Assembly (NCBI GenBank): GCA_001599975.1
Contig: BCIO01000004.1
Location: 471,434 to 535,433 of the forward strand
Reading direction: 5' to 3'
DNA length: 64,000 nucleotides
From: Cystobasidiopsis lactophilus
Lineage: Eukaryota > Basidiomycota > Agaricostilbomycetes > Agaricostilbales > Chionosphaeraceae
The notes under the pieces are model-generated. The model was given only the letters and a program-made list of their open reading frames with translations. It was not told the DNA's origin and did not search any database. The number at the start of each line of letters is the position of its first letter. Position 1 is the stretch's first letter. Positions 46,460 through 57,063 of this stretch are shown here, piece after piece. The position numbers and the translations under genes were made by a program.

Positions 46460-46890
46460 TATGAACGTTAGACCTCTCTACGGGATATGTCAGCGATTCA
46501 GATGAGAGTCAAGGTCGGTCCAGAGATGGCCGAATTTGAAGAAGGTCGTACTGAGCACAGGGCAAGCCCGGACTCGAGGCGGTGCATCTTTCTCGAGGGA
46601 CAGACAGTAGCCGAACTGCGATGGTCTTCTCGGTGACGGTTCCGCTAGTTTCTCTCGGTTCGTGGGCATTACGCAGCCGGTAGATACAGGGAGGAGTGAT
46701 TGTGGTGGAGAGGAGAACGAGAACGTAACCGCCCGTTCTACGACTAACCCCTTGGTGGAGTAGCATGTGCAGAGAATACAAAAGTACATGAGAACGGAGG
46801 CAACGAATCTTGTCAAGGGAAATTTCGTTTGATAGAGGCATGTATTGGCCATCGGAGATGGACCAGGCAGCGTGCAAGTACGAAACGCAA
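46460..46890. other. Intergenic stretch with a possible relic first exon
   Basis: About 430 bp between family members 1 and 2. On the minus strand a frame from 46904 reads MCTDDCVSYLHAAWS, reminiscent of the first exon of members 2 and 3 (MC ... CFDxMPRFWQ). It may be an alternative first exon of member 1 or a relic of another copy. Otherwise nothing seen. Confidence -1.
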
Positions 46891-47770
46891 TCATCCGTAC
46901 ACATGCTTGCCGCCAGGTTCACTTTCAGATCCAAAAACGGTCATGGAGTCAGTGGAATCGGAACGGCGGCGAGTGCGAGTGAGATTGCTGTGCGAACGAG
47001 TATGCGACGGGCGCGAAGATGATATGTGACTGTTCTGATGACGGCTTGTACATTTTTGCTGGCAATGAGGGCAGTATGGGTAACTCGGAGGAAGAGAAGG
47101 TGATGGTGGCGGCGGTGGTCCTCCTGCCGGTGGCGGTGGTGGTGGTGGTGGTGGTGGTCCTGGAGGATTGGCGGGCCCGTGATGGTGAGTTCCTCCACCC
47201 ATGGCAACATGGTCAAGAACCCTCTGGCAGTCGGCACCGAAAAGGCCATAGTTCTGTTGCAATCTCGTCTTGAGATGTTCGGTAATCTGTCATTGGACTC
47301 ACCACACGGCGCTGCGCAGTGCAGGCTTATGAGACCAACAAGAAAAATAAGAAACCAGCAAATGGCCAAGCGCTGAGAAGCACCTACCTAGGCATCCGCC
47401 GTCCTTGCGGCTCATGTACCGCTCGTTCGCCAGCTTCTCCTCCCAGGATTTAGGCTGCAGGCGCCCTGGTCAATCGGACTCGGATTACGAGCGAAGAAAG
47501 TTGCTGAACCTACCTTATACTTGATGCAACTCATGATAAGCACGAATAGAGGGACTGGATCAAGTGCTAAGTTAGATTCAGCCGAGCTGGAGCGGGCCGA
47601 CTTGGAGTAAGCCTCAACAAGCTCACATAATGGCGGAATGATAAACAGTATGAAATACTAGAAAGGAAGAGGATTGAGGCACTCCTTCTTTTCCGTGCTG
47701 GGTGGCAAGTCGGGCTCACCTGCCAAAACCGTGGCATCTTGTCGAAGCATTCGCAGACGCGACCGCACAT
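46891..47770 (-). CDS. Tandem membrane-associated Cys-motif family, member 2
   Basis: First exon MCGRVCECFDKMPRFWQ (start 47770). After a GTGAGC intron come YFILFIIPPLCELVEAYSKS and VPLFVLIMSCIKYK, and after a GTAGGT intron PKSWEEKLANERYMSRKDGG. These match member 3 closely. The next junction (about 47290-47395) is not clear. Downstream an open frame reads KTRLQQNYGLFGADCQRVLD, clearly the family Cys block, but no standard donor/acceptor pair joins it in frame. Either the splice is unusual or the copy is damaged there. The tail has a long poly-Pro run encoded by a CCACC repeat (about 47105-47165), then CPHCQQKC and an Arg/Ser-rich end finishing GKHVYG. Confidence -1.
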
Positions 47771-48145
47771 TGTGAGTGAATGATTGAAAGCTCTGAGTCC
47801 TTTCGAGGTACCGGAAAAGGGCGTCGTGGTAGAGAGCAAGGAGGGTATGAAACGACCAGCCGGCCGAGGCCGAGGCCGTCCATGGACAGGAGAGGCAGTG
47901 CTTCCTCTGGCGCTCTGCTCCTTCCCGGGCAATAGGTCAGGATGTAAACGAGTGTCTCAGAGACGTCGTTTCAGACAGGGTAGCAAGCAAGGCATGGCTT
48001 CGGGCAAAACGAGACGCTCGCGAGAAGAGCCGGAAAAACACAAGCAAATTCCAGTTCCGGCGCAAGGGCAATGTTTTCGAGTGTGAAGGCAAGACTCCCG
48101 ATCAAAATGAAGGTCCTGGCTCTTTGACAGCAAAGCTCTTGGCTC
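47771..48145. other. Intergenic stretch
   Basis: About 375 bp between family members 2 and 3, likely the promoter of member 2. No supported gene. Confidence -1.
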
Positions 48146-49075
48146 TTAATGATACGGCTCTCCGGGACGCCTGAAAGCCGAGGGCGGGATGGGTCTAGGA
48201 GTATAGATTGGTAACGTAGAAGAGCAATATCTTGGAGGCGGAGAAGAAGTCCTGCTAGGTGGGAGATTGATCTCGTCCGGGGTAGACCCGGCTCTATTGA
48301 GAGGGGGCGGAGGCGAAGGACGAGGCCTTCGACGAGATGGTGGAGGAGGGGGCGCACGCTGGCCATTAGAGTTGTAGAGCCGCGGGTACCCATTTCCGTT
48401 CGCGGGAGGAGCAGACCGGTTCTCGGTGGCAGGACCCTGGCTATGGGTGTGATCAGACGGAACAGGCCGACGTCGGCCTCCCGAACCATTTTCGTTTCCT
48501 TCGTTGCTGTTAGAGCCGCCTCGTGACGGCTGGCCGGTAGGGATGTGAGGTGGTAGATGCGGGCCAGCCCCTGGAGGTGGAGGAGGCGGTGGAGGCGGGA
48601 AATGGGTGCGGCCGCCAGCAGCAACGTAGTCCAGGATCTCGTGGCAGTCGGCTCCGTGCAGAGCATAATTGGCGTGCCGTTGGGTCTTGCAAGCGAGGCA
48701 GCCTTCATCCTTGCGGCTCATGTAGCGTTCGTTGGCGAGCTTTTCCTCCCAGGACTTGGGCTGCGAGCACCCTCCTCAGTATGGTTGCGTAACACGAGAG
48801 GGGAAAAAACGGCTAACCCACCTTGTACTTGATGCAGCTCATGATAAGCACGAAGAGAGGGACTTGGATCGAGGGATCGACTTCAGCCAGGTGGTGCACT
48901 TTCAAGGGGGCATCAACGAGCTCACATAGTGGTGGAATGGCAAATAGGATGAAGACCTGAAGAGGGGAAGCGGGTTGAGGGGCTTCTTCTTTCTGCCTCA
49001 GCTCGCGTGGCAAGGCTGGCTCACCTGCCAAAATCTGGGCATGCTGTCAAAGCAGTCGCCGGCGCCGTCGCACAT
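48146..49075 (-). CDS. Tandem membrane-associated Cys-motif family, member 3
   Basis: The clearest copy. Exon 1 is MCDGAGDCFDSMPRFWQ (start 49075). After GTGAGC ... TTCAG, exon 2 reads VFILFAIPPLCELVDAPLKV and VPLFVLIMSCIKYK with two hydrophobic segments. After GTGGGT ... CGCAG, exon 3 reads PKSWEEKLANERYMSRKDEG, then CLACKTQRHANYALHGADCH and EILDYVAAGGRTH without the extra intron of members 1 and 2. A Pro/Ser/Gly-rich tail with several poly-Pro runs follows, ending FRRPGEPYH. The poly-Pro tail could bind SH3 or WW domains. The CxxC with following His/Cys could bind metal or be lipidated. Function unknown. Confidence -1.
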
Positions 49076-49561
49076 TGTGAGAGCCAAGAGAGCTTTAGAC
49101 TTGAGAGCGAATGGGGAAATCCAAGAGCAAGGGGAAAGGATTCGTGGTTGAGAGGGAAGCGAGGAGAGGGCCAGGCGGCAGACGAACGCTGAACGGGAGA
49201 GGCTGTGCCTTGGAACTGCCGTCCCTGCTACACCTGGTGGCAATAGGACCAGAGCATTCAAAACGTAGGAGACGCAGGTTCAGAAGCTACAAGGGAGCAG
49301 AGCATCGTCTCCAGACTGAGGAGTCTCGGAGATCTCGAGGTGAAGGCAAATTCAGAGGCAACAGCGCGTTTCTAGCGCATTCCTTGCGCCAGCGAGATCA
49401 ATCAGATAAGAGCCCGCCTTGTGAGATTGTAAATCGCGTCTGAAAGTAGCATCATCATGGCCGTCCAGGACAGGCCCAATCAGTGAGAGCGAGTCGCCTC
49501 TTCCGCCAAGTCGGCCAACCTCGCGGCTGATGGTTCCTTAAAACAGGCGCATTTGAAGATC
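49076..49561. other. Divergent intergenic region
   Basis: About 485 bp between the start of family member 3 (minus) and CHL1 (plus). Short frames on both strands, no supported gene. Confidence -1.
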
Positions 49562-52500
49562 ATGGCTCAGCAGTCGGCCAAAGATGGAGTCGCTCTCGAG
49601 ACTCCCACCGACTTTGGCTTTCCCTATGCACCTTGTGAGCGCGACACTTCGACCTCTCTGAAGCCTCGCTCAATTTGGCGCGTTGGACCAGACGAGATTC
49701 AACTCCAGCTCATGCAGCATGTGTTCTCGGCCGTCGAAGCTAGGAACATCGCCATGTAAGCGCCCGCTTCAGCCTTTAATTGACCTCCCGCCCATGCCTT
49801 GCCTTTCTGTCAAGTGTCGAATCTCCAACCGGCACTGTGAGCTGTCTCCATCGTCTCTACTTCTGCTTCTAACACCATGGCCAACAGGGTAAATCGCTTA
49901 GCCTCATCTGCTCGACGCTGGCTTGGATTCGAGCGGATGCGGAGCGAGTTCGGACGGCCCAGCTGGCTCACCTCTACGACAGAGTGAAAGTTGAAATGCC
50001 GGATGGTGCGTAGTAGCTCCAGTGACTTCGCCCCAGAGGAAGCTCAAGTATCAGGGCAGAACCGGATTGGGTCATTCGAGCAGAGATGAAGCGTGAGCCC
50101 TTGCCCTCTCCTCCTCAAAGACACAGCCTAACACCAGCACACGCGTCCAAAAGGCAAGCAAGTCGAGTTGTTGCAGCACGAGCAAGACCTGGAGGCTAGG
50201 CTAGCTACCATCCGGGCCAAGGAAGCTGCTGCCACCGGAGCTCGGCAGGCCAAGCGGAGGGTGCGCCTTTTGCTCAAACCTCGTTTTCACGGCTCATTTA
50301 AAGTCAAGAAACTGACACACCCGAGCGGCCATCAACCGAGGGCAGGGGATGACGACGAGGAATTCGCGCCGGATGAAGCTTCACCATCGGACGATGAAGA
50401 CGACGACGGCCTCAGCATGCAAGTCAAGAACCTGGTCAAGAAGTACTTTTTTTTCACTTCCTGACGCTGGGCCAACTGAACGTAATGCAGATTTCGACAT
50501 GGCGCGGAGGATGAGCAGTCCGAAGAGCCGATAGCCACCAAAGTCATCTTCACATCTCGCACTCATTCGTGGGTCAACTCTTTCTCTTCGTCACTCTTTT
50601 GTGGGGGTTCTCAAATAGGATGCACGGCAGGCAACTTTCCCAGTTTGTGACCGAGCTCCGCAAGACCGACTATAAGAGCGTCCGCAGCATCGCCCTCAGC
50701 GGCCGCTCTCACCTGTGCATCAACGAAGAGATCAAGGACGCTTCGACTTCGAATGACGACCTGAACGAAAGGTGCTTGAACGCTCAGAAGAAGGGTGAGC
50801 TTTTCCTGCCTACTTTCACACCAACCAACACGCTTACCGCCACTCTGCAGGCCAAAAGCGATGCCAGTATCTTCCATCAGACGACAATGCGGCCAGCTTG
50901 GAGACCTTTCGAGACCACGCCTATGCCAGCCCGCGCACCATTGAAGAGCTCGAGGACCTCGGTCGGCAGTCTCACACGTACGCGCAAACACCTTGACTTC
51001 AGATGACGCTGACCGCCGATTTCAATACAGTTGCCCGTACTATGGAGGTCGTCGAGCTATCCGCCAAGCCCAAGTGCGCCTTCCTCGCTGCTCGCTACAA
51101 TCCATTATTGACAGGTCCGCCAGTTGGTCGTCTTGCCTTATCAGCTCTTGCTCCAGAAGGAGTCTCGAGACGCTTTGGATCTAGACACCACCGACCAAGT
51201 CATCGTCATCGACGAAGCTCACGCCTTGATCGACACGATCCTGGGCGCCCGCGCGGTGTCGGTCAATTCGCGCGCCTTGGCAGCTCTGGTGGACGCTCTC
51301 GCCGCTTACAAGCAACGCTTCAAGAAGAAGCTGACCGGTCGCAACTTGGTCTTCGTCAGCCAAACTTTGGCCGTCCTCCAGCGCCTGCAGAAGTTCTGCG
51401 CATCCCACCAGGACACCAAGGCCCAGCTCTTGACCACCAGCGAGCTGTCCGCCGTACTTGGTCTCGATCAATTACCGGTCCGCCGGATCTCCGATTGGTT
51501 TCGAGAGGCTCGAATGGCGCAAAAGATTGCCGGCTTTTCCGAGTCGCTTGCCAGGAGGGCGAAAGACCCCAGCTCAGCTTCGGCCATTGTTACCACCTCG
51601 TCCATCTATCGCATCCAGTCCTTTCTCCTCGCCCTCGCCGAACCGGACACCGATGGGCGTGTGCTCCTCCAGCCCGAGACCAACAAAAGCCTCTCGCTCA
51701 AGTACTTGCTCTTGAATCCGGAAGACTTCTTCCATGATCTCGTCACTTCAGCTCGATCCATCGTCTTGGCTGGTGGCACCATGGCGCCCATGTCGGACTT
51801 TGCTCTCCAGCTCTTCTCAATGGCGAAGGATCGGCTGTCGCTTCTCAGCTGCGGCCACGTTGTTCCAGCTTCTCACCTCCTCGTCCGCAGTGTGAGTTGC
51901 CTTGCGCTTATCGTCACTTTTCGACTCACCTGAAGCGTGGCTGCAGCTGAGCTTCGGACCAGCAAAGAAGAGACTGGAGTTCACGTATGAAGTTCGCAAC
52001 AATGTCGACCTGGTGAGCGCTCAAGCGCGGTGCCTGTAATTATATCTGATGCCCTAGGTGAAAGCTGGACGACTTGGGCAAGACCTTGCTCAACATGTCC
52101 GCGGTCATCAAGGGCGGCTTCGTCGTCTTTGTGCCTTCCTACCAGTTCTTGGAGACCGTGACGACAAGGTGGAAGAGCAACGGGCTTTGGGATCGGCTGT
52201 CCGCCAAGCGACAGGTCTTCACTGAACCCAAGAGCAGCTCGGAGACCGACGGCGTTCTCAAAGGCTTCGCTGAAGCAGTGCGAGTGCGTCCTGCCCATCG
52301 CAGCATTGCCCTCGCAAGCTAAAATTTTGGCAGACTGCATCTGGAATGATGTTGGCGGTGATCGGAGCGAAGCTCAGTGAAGGCATCAACTTTTCAGACG
52401 TGAGCCTTCGACTTTCCCTGGGGCTGGACCGACAAGCTGACTTCAAATAGGAATTGTGCCGCTGTGTTGCTGTGGTCTCGATACCCTATCCTTCGACTCA

Positions 52501-52964
52501 GTCCGTGGAGCTGAAAGAGCGCATGGCCTACTTGACCCAGCTCTCGAGCGCAGCGGGCAGCAAGACGGACGCTGGGAAGGCTCTGTGTGAGCTACTGATT
52601 GCTTGTTGTCCGACCTGATGCTAATACGCACTTTCAGACTCTACATTGGCATTGTGAGGTTGTTCGTCTAGCATGTAGGACTGGCTTGACAATCAGCGCA
52701 GCCGAGCCGTTAACCAAGCCATCGGTGCGCACTGTCCTACCTTCTCCCCTGCTCGAGCTCACCGATGACACAGGTCGGGCCATTCGTCACCAAAATGACT
52801 GGTCCGCGATAGTCCTGCTCGACGCCCGCTATGAGCGGCCCTCGTCCATCGCCCTTTTGCCTAAGTGGATCTCCAAGAACATCAAGCAGGCCGACAACAT
52901 GGGCACGCTGCTCCGCGATTTGGCTGGCTTTAACAAGGAGAGAAGAGCTGCTGCATTAAACTGA
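49562..52964 (+). CDS. CHL1: Chl1/DDX11-type Fe-S DNA helicase
   Basis: Chl1/DDX11 is an XPD-like superfamily 2 DNA helicase needed for sister-chromatid cohesion and replication-fork stability. The first ATG at 49562 gives MAQQSAKDGVALETPTDFGF. Splicing joins PYEIQLQLMQHVFSAVEARN to IVESPTGTGKSLSLICSTLA (Walker A: GTGKS). An acidic insertion with DDDEEFAPDEASPSDDEDDD follows, then CPYYGGRRAIRQAQ near the Fe-S region and VIVIDEAHALID (DEAH box). Later motifs: FVPSYQFLETV, AKLSEGINFSDELCRCVAVV, and RAVNQAIGRAIRHQNDWSAI (motif VI), ending ERRAAALN. More than ten short introns, several with AAG acceptors. The same window carries the cohesin subunit SCC3. The CDS end overlaps the opposing HD-domain gene by 9 bp. 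Confidence -1.
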
Positions 52965-53804
52965 AGGGGCCTGCCCACTTTCTAGCTTTTCAATTTCGTC
53001 CTGCAAGTTGGCCCTTGCCACCCTCTCGTCCTCTTCTCGCCCAGCCCCCAAGAAGAGCCGATCCCGCTCCAGAAAGGACCTCAGCACCTTGCTCCTTCCT
53101 TTGGCATACGCCTCTTTTGAGTAATGTTGGTATTCGAAGCGGATTTGAGAGGCGTAGGTTGCATATTCAGCTGGTGGCGAAGCAAGTATAGCCAGGTCCA
53201 GGTCCAAGAAGAGCTTCGTGAGCTCCTGGTGTTCGTCTTTTGATAAGAGTTGGTGCCGGATAGTGGACTCGATCATGGTCGAAACCGGCTCGCGGAGGGC
53301 AGTCTGGGCGCGCGAGTCAGCCTCGAAGGTCCTGTTGGAGAGCGTGGGCCTCACGAGTAGCTCAGAGCCACCTTGTGAAACGAAATCCTCCCAGACGATG
53401 ATAGACTTGAGCTCGTTGTCGGGCACCTTGCCCGAGTAGATGCAGTCGTGGAAGACGATGGCCAGCGCCACCATTCGCCTGTTCTGGGCTTCCAGATCAC
53501 CATGCTGGTCTTGTAGCCCTTGAAGCATTGTTTCAATGTGCGTCAAAGTGTGATAGGCGCGATGTGATTCAGAGTACAGGAGGCTGAGGCGATCCATCCA
53601 TCGCTGCACTAGCGGCTGGTCTGGGATGAATTCGCTGAAGAGAGAGGCGATGTGGCTTGATATATCGTGCATATTACGGTGCATATACTGGATAGAAGTC
53701 ATCAAGAGACGTGGATCGTCGTCTGGGTCAAAGTTGAACATGTCCATGCAGATCCAGGCCTGTTCAAGCAACTTGTAGGACATCCGAACGTTACGAATTG
53801 GCAT
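52956..53804 (-). CDS. HD-domain predicted metal-dependent phosphohydrolase
   Basis: Single-exon protein of about 283 residues. HD-type motifs: SHRAYHTLTHIETML, then VALAIVFHDCIYSGKVPDNE (the H-D pair) and LDLDLAILASPPAEYATYAS (the distal Asp). This is the conserved family of predicted metal-dependent HD phosphohydrolases in fungi and bacteria; the substrate is not known for this group. I chose ATG 53804 (MPIRNVRMSYKLLEQAWICM); the frame is open further upstream without an ATG, and the internal Met at MDMFNFDPDDDP is an alternative. The C-terminus ends LESGQAPSV with TAA complementing 52956-52958, inside the last codons of CHL1. Confidence -1.
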   Translation of the reverse strand: MPIRNVRMSYKLLEQAWICMDMFNFDPDDDPRLLMTSIQYMHRNMHDISSHIASLFSEFIPDQPLVQRWMDRLSLLYSESHRAYHTLTHIETMLQGLQDQHGDLEAQNRRMVALAIVFHDCIYSGKVPDNELKSIIVWEDFVSQGGSELLVRPTLSNRTFEADSRAQTALREPVSTMIESTIRHQLLSKDEHQELTKLFLDLDLAILASPPAEYATYASQIRFEYQHYSKEAYAKGRSKVLRSFLERDRLFLGAGREEDERVARANLQDEIEKLESGQAPSV

Positions 53805-53947
53805 GCTTCCATTGTGCAGGTAAAAGTTAATATACAATTTAGGTTGGGCAACATGAAAAATGCGAGTCAAGGGAAGCAAATGCTCCGAAGTTCAAGTTAT
53901 ATCAACTGTTGAATCGATGCAAGGCGCCGCTTTGTATATGCGGATAT

Positions 53948-54386
53948 TCAGCGGCGTTCAACGAGAGGTGGAGCAGCGACTTCGTCCTCGCGTCGATGGT
54001 GGCCAAGAACTCCAACATAATCTTTTCGCTTGAGGTCCTGATAAACGGCGGTGGCGTGGGCATCAATAGCGGCGATAAACTGTTGCCAAACTGTGGAGGC
54101 CACGAGCGTTCTGTTCTGAGTGGCTGTTTCTGTAAAGACTTCGGCGAGGACCTATATTGAATGCACTCAGCGGGAACGACAGGAAGTAGCAATGTCTTAC
54201 TTGGCCATCGCCCACATCCTGGCGCTTTACTTTGTGAAATGGGGCTCTCAGCAGCTCCGCAAATGCCGACAGTGTAATCGGTGCTTCAGGGAGGCTGAGG
54301 GTTGCCGAGTGAGAAGGATTGCCCAGGTCAGCGCGACGAGGAAGATCGCCGAGGATTGCCGCTAATGACATGGCGCCCGAGTGCAT
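53948..54386 (-). CDS. Small hypothetical protein, two exons
   Basis: MHSGAMSLAAILGDLPRRAD (start 54386) continues through SLPEAPITLSAFAELL to KVKRQDVGDGQ. A GTAAGA ... ATATAG intron (about 54154-54201) joins VLAEVFTETATQNRTLVAST, IAAIDAHATAVYQDLKRKDY and ends APPLVERR. About 130 residues, mostly helical, no membrane segment. The single intron has good signals and keeps frame, which supports a real gene; no family recognised. The neighbouring minus-strand hypothetical at 54606 could be functionally linked but shares no obvious similarity. Confidence -1.
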
Positions 54387-54605
54387 GGCCGATAACTTGG
54401 TAGACACATGGATACGAAAGTGCAAGAGGAAGAGGACGTGAAGTAACGCGGCCAAAGTCGACAGTTTTGTCGTGCAATGGTGCGAAGGTGCCGAAAGAAC
54501 AACCACTTTGCGATCTTCGTGGAGAAGAGCATTAATACATTCGGAGAACGTTATGCTTAAAAAACTACCGGATCAGTACTATCACCATCTTCGGCCGAGA
54601 GAACC

Positions 54606-55166
54606 TTACAGACTCGCGTTTGTCCGATCTTGGTTCACCTTAGTCTCGCGCAAAGCCCAAGAATTAGCGTGAATCATCGCAATTCTCTTCCGCAAATCCA
54701 CATTTGATCCAGGCCACAGCTCGACCAGAAAGCAGTGAAGATCGGTAATGACGGTAGGGAAGGGGCGCGAAGTATCCAACCACCAAGTGGCGCGCTCGTA
54801 GTAAAACTTGCAAGCCTCTTGCTGATGATCCCACATTCCAGGTCCATGGATCAACGCTTGGATTATATAGTGGAGAACCAGATGGCCCAGAAATCCGCCG
54901 GAGTGGCATGAAACGCTGTGGTGAATGTTGTTGACATCACCCAGCACCTTTTGACCGTCTTCGGGGTGGCAATGGACTTCGATGAAGCGCGCAAAGTTAT
55001 GTGAGGTATGCGAGGCCTCGAATTGCTGGGCAAACGCCAGGGCAAATTGATGTAGGGTACCATGAAGGCCTATCGGAAGATCGTCCTCGGCCGCCAAAAG
55101 ACATGCCTCCGACGTCCAAAGATCTGACAGCATCCGTGCCTGCAATACCGGCGTAGGTGAGCTCAT
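54606..55166 (-). CDS. Hypothetical protein, single exon
   Basis: MSSPTPVLQARMLSDLWTSE (ATG at 55166) gives about 186 residues: DLPIGLHGTLHQFALAFAQQ, ARFIEVHCHPEDGQKVLGDV, GGFLGHLVLHYIIQALIHGP, TVITDLHCFLVELWPGSNVD, ending NQDRTNASL. His-rich and helical, without a signal peptide. The frame is open upstream to 55598, but that extension is Cys/Arg-rich and looks non-coding. No family recognised; moderately supported as a gene by composition only. Confidence -1.
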   Translation of the reverse strand: MSSPTPVLQARMLSDLWTSEACLLAAEDDLPIGLHGTLHQFALAFAQQFEASHTSHNFARFIEVHCHPEDGQKVLGDVNNIHHSVSCHSGGFLGHLVLHYIIQALIHGPGMWDHQQEACKFYYERATWWLDTSRPFPTVITDLHCFLVELWPGSNVDLRKRIAMIHANSWALRETKVNQDRTNASL

Positions 55167-55198
55167 GTTGTGATCACGTCTGTAGATCTGTAGAAGAG

Positions 55199-55705
55199 AT
55201 GGCCTCGAAGAAGGATGGCGGTTTCGGACAAGGTGGCAAGCAGGGGCCCAGACGTGGTAGTTCTGAAGCAGTACATTCCCCAACGGTCTCGTACAACAAC
55301 AGCGAGCAGGAAACAAAGGGGGTTGGTTCAGCGTATTGGGACAGTAAGACCGTCGAACGCCCAAACAGGCAACGTCTTCGCCCCATTGACGACGACCTGT
55401 TGGCGAACAGCAGCCAATACAGATGCAGACAACAGCGAGGAACTGAGGGTCCAGCACGAGGGCGCCTGGCGATCGGAGGGTACAGTGGGCCTCGACCCGC
55501 TGTCGGTCCCGAACAACCGCCATGCTTCCATCTACCGCATCCCACAGGAGCGCGTGTTGGCACTTCGAGCATGTAGATTCATCCCACAAAAGTGGCAATC
55601 AAGAAGGCCTGGCTAGTTGGCGAGCAGAATTGGGGGTTGAAGCTGAACAATGACGAGAAATTGACGTTCAGCACCATGGACTGGCTGATACCTCTGTATC
55701 CTTGA
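55199..55705 (+). CDS. Possible small hypothetical gene (weak)
   Basis: A start MASKKDGGFGQG is followed by two competing open frames. One contains LRVQHEGAWRSEGTVGLDPL and RIPQERVLALRACRFIPQK. A last exon may read VAIKKAWLVGEQNWGLKLNN and end MDWLIPLYP with TGA at 55703. I could not choose a splice pattern that joins these with confidence. The first ATG lies 32 bp from the start of the divergent gene on the other strand, so one of the two starts may be wrong. Confidence -1.
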
Positions 55706-56151
55706 TAAAGTACTCTTTGCCCGCCTCAACTGACAACAAAAAGCCTAAGAAGCACTGAAAATGAGTTCCGCCACCGCCACTGCCATCGGAAAGGAAGGAC
55801 GAACTTCAGCTCGCCGCGCAGGGTTTTGCTCCCTTCTTTCAATCAGTTGCTTTGAAGCCAGTAAGCGGGGCCGAGATCGGTTGAACGGATCAAAGACAAG
55901 AAAAACTCTTGAAGGAGAGGGGGCCACTGCCGAGTGCGCCTCTCTCAGTTGTCTCTGGTTTATCCATGTAAGACAAGGATATCAAAGGACAAGGATATCA
56001 AAGCAAAGATGTTCAACGAACCGAAACTTTAAGCAGGCTTGAGTCGATGGACGCAATGGTAGGACCGCCTTGCCCGAGCATCTAGTAGCCCGGCGCGAAC
56101 GCATGTTCCATGCAGGAAGCGTCCACGTCAGATTTTGGTGGTGGTGATGAA
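55706..56151. other. Intergenic stretch
   Basis: About 450 bp. One plus-strand open frame (from about 55761, Ala/Thr-rich start) shows no domain. A direct repeat of the word AAGGATATCAAAG occurs at about 55975-56001. Otherwise nothing seen. Confidence -1.
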
Positions 56152-56345
56152 CGCATTATCGCCATCGAGACGCTCTCAGCCAAGCCAGAGCGCCGCCGCC
56201 GCCACCAAGACCGACGGCGCAGGTCTTGTCAGCCTGACCGCCGAGCTCGGATTCCTCACATCCAGCAGCACGTCCGTTTCCACGGCGTTGCAGAACGTGT
56301 GTCCAAACCGGTCCCCGCTGCGGCCGTGCTGGGTGACGCCAATGG
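56152..56345 (-). pseudogene. Duplicated fragment of the MID1 3' end
   Basis: About 190 bp is highly similar (by eye near 85-90 percent) to 57045-57235, the 3' coding end of MID1. On the minus strand it still reads GVTQHGRSGDRFGHTFCNAV and LLDVRNPSSAVRLTRPAPSV and then LVAAAALWLG with the same stop position, against AVTQHGRSGDRFGNMFCNAM in MID1. Nothing resembling the rest of MID1 lies upstream, so it is a partial tandem duplication about 0.9 kb downstream of the parent. The frame and hydrophobic tail are intact, so an alternative or exon-like use cannot be excluded. Confidence -1.
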
Positions 56346-56578
56346 GAAGATGTTGGGCCATTTCTAGCTGGACGAGGCAGACGGCTGGAGTAGGGCGTGA
56401 TGGAGGCGGGCACAGGCGCGGGAGGGGAAGAGGTAGGCGCAGGCGCAGGCGTCGGTGAAGGGCGATGTAGGCCACCACCGGGCCTTGCTACCGAATCAGA
56501 ACACCGTAGCCTCCTTCAACCTCTCTCTCTCTCTCACTTGATCCGCAGATGCCAGACCCTCCACCGAGTCCAATCTCG

Positions 56579-56901
56579 TCACTGTAAAAGGACCGCCAAG
56601 ATTGAGGGTTGGCGAGGCCGAGAAGATGCTAGTGCTGCCTTCAATCGCCTGCGGACGTCCTCTTGCACTATTTTACTGGCCAGCTGCAGCGGGGGCAAGT
56701 TGTCATTCGCGCCGTTCCATTCGGGCCTGGCACGCATAGCTCTGAACAGCTCCAGCCCCTCTTGCCGTGGAATTTCGCTGACAACAACTTGTCAACGTTA
56801 AAGAACCAGCCTGCGAGGAAGCACCGAGCTCACGGGGAGATCAAAGCCAGTGCAATCAGCACATCTTTCTCCAGCCCTGTCTCTCGCTCAGAGTTGGCCA
56901 T
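56579..56901 (-). CDS. Small hypothetical protein (weak)
   Basis: MANSERETGLEKDVLIALAL (ATG at 56901) ends its exon ISP. A 56-nt intron (GTGAGC ... TTGTCAG, 56778-56833) joins EIPRQEGLELFRAMRARPEW, then NDNLPPLQLASKIVQEDVRR and stops after VLLQ at 56579. About 88 residues, helical. One well-formed intron supports it. A second intron leading to another open frame toward 56490 is possible. It lies between MID1 and the duplicated MID1 fragment. A (CT)n run follows at about 56521-56536. Confidence -1.
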
Positions 56902-57063
56902 TGCGGTTCGAGGGACGCAGAGCGAAGTCAAGCAGTTTCTGGCCGGCCTTTTCAGAGGGTGTCGAAATCCCGCTGCTGGTACAAGTAATTCATTCAAATT
57001 TACATCGCCTTGGTGGTCATGAGCTGCACAGAATTGCCGCGCATCATCACCACCGAAGCTCTC

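Noticed and set aside
47100-47170. Microsatellite-like GGTGG/CCACC tract as a separate repeat element
   Set aside because: It encodes the poly-Pro tail of family member 2; similar Pro-rich tails occur in member 3.
55166-55598. N-terminal extension of the hypothetical gene at 54606-55166
   Set aside because: The extension lacks a convincing composition and would overlap a possible gene on the other strand; the internal ATG gives a more typical protein.
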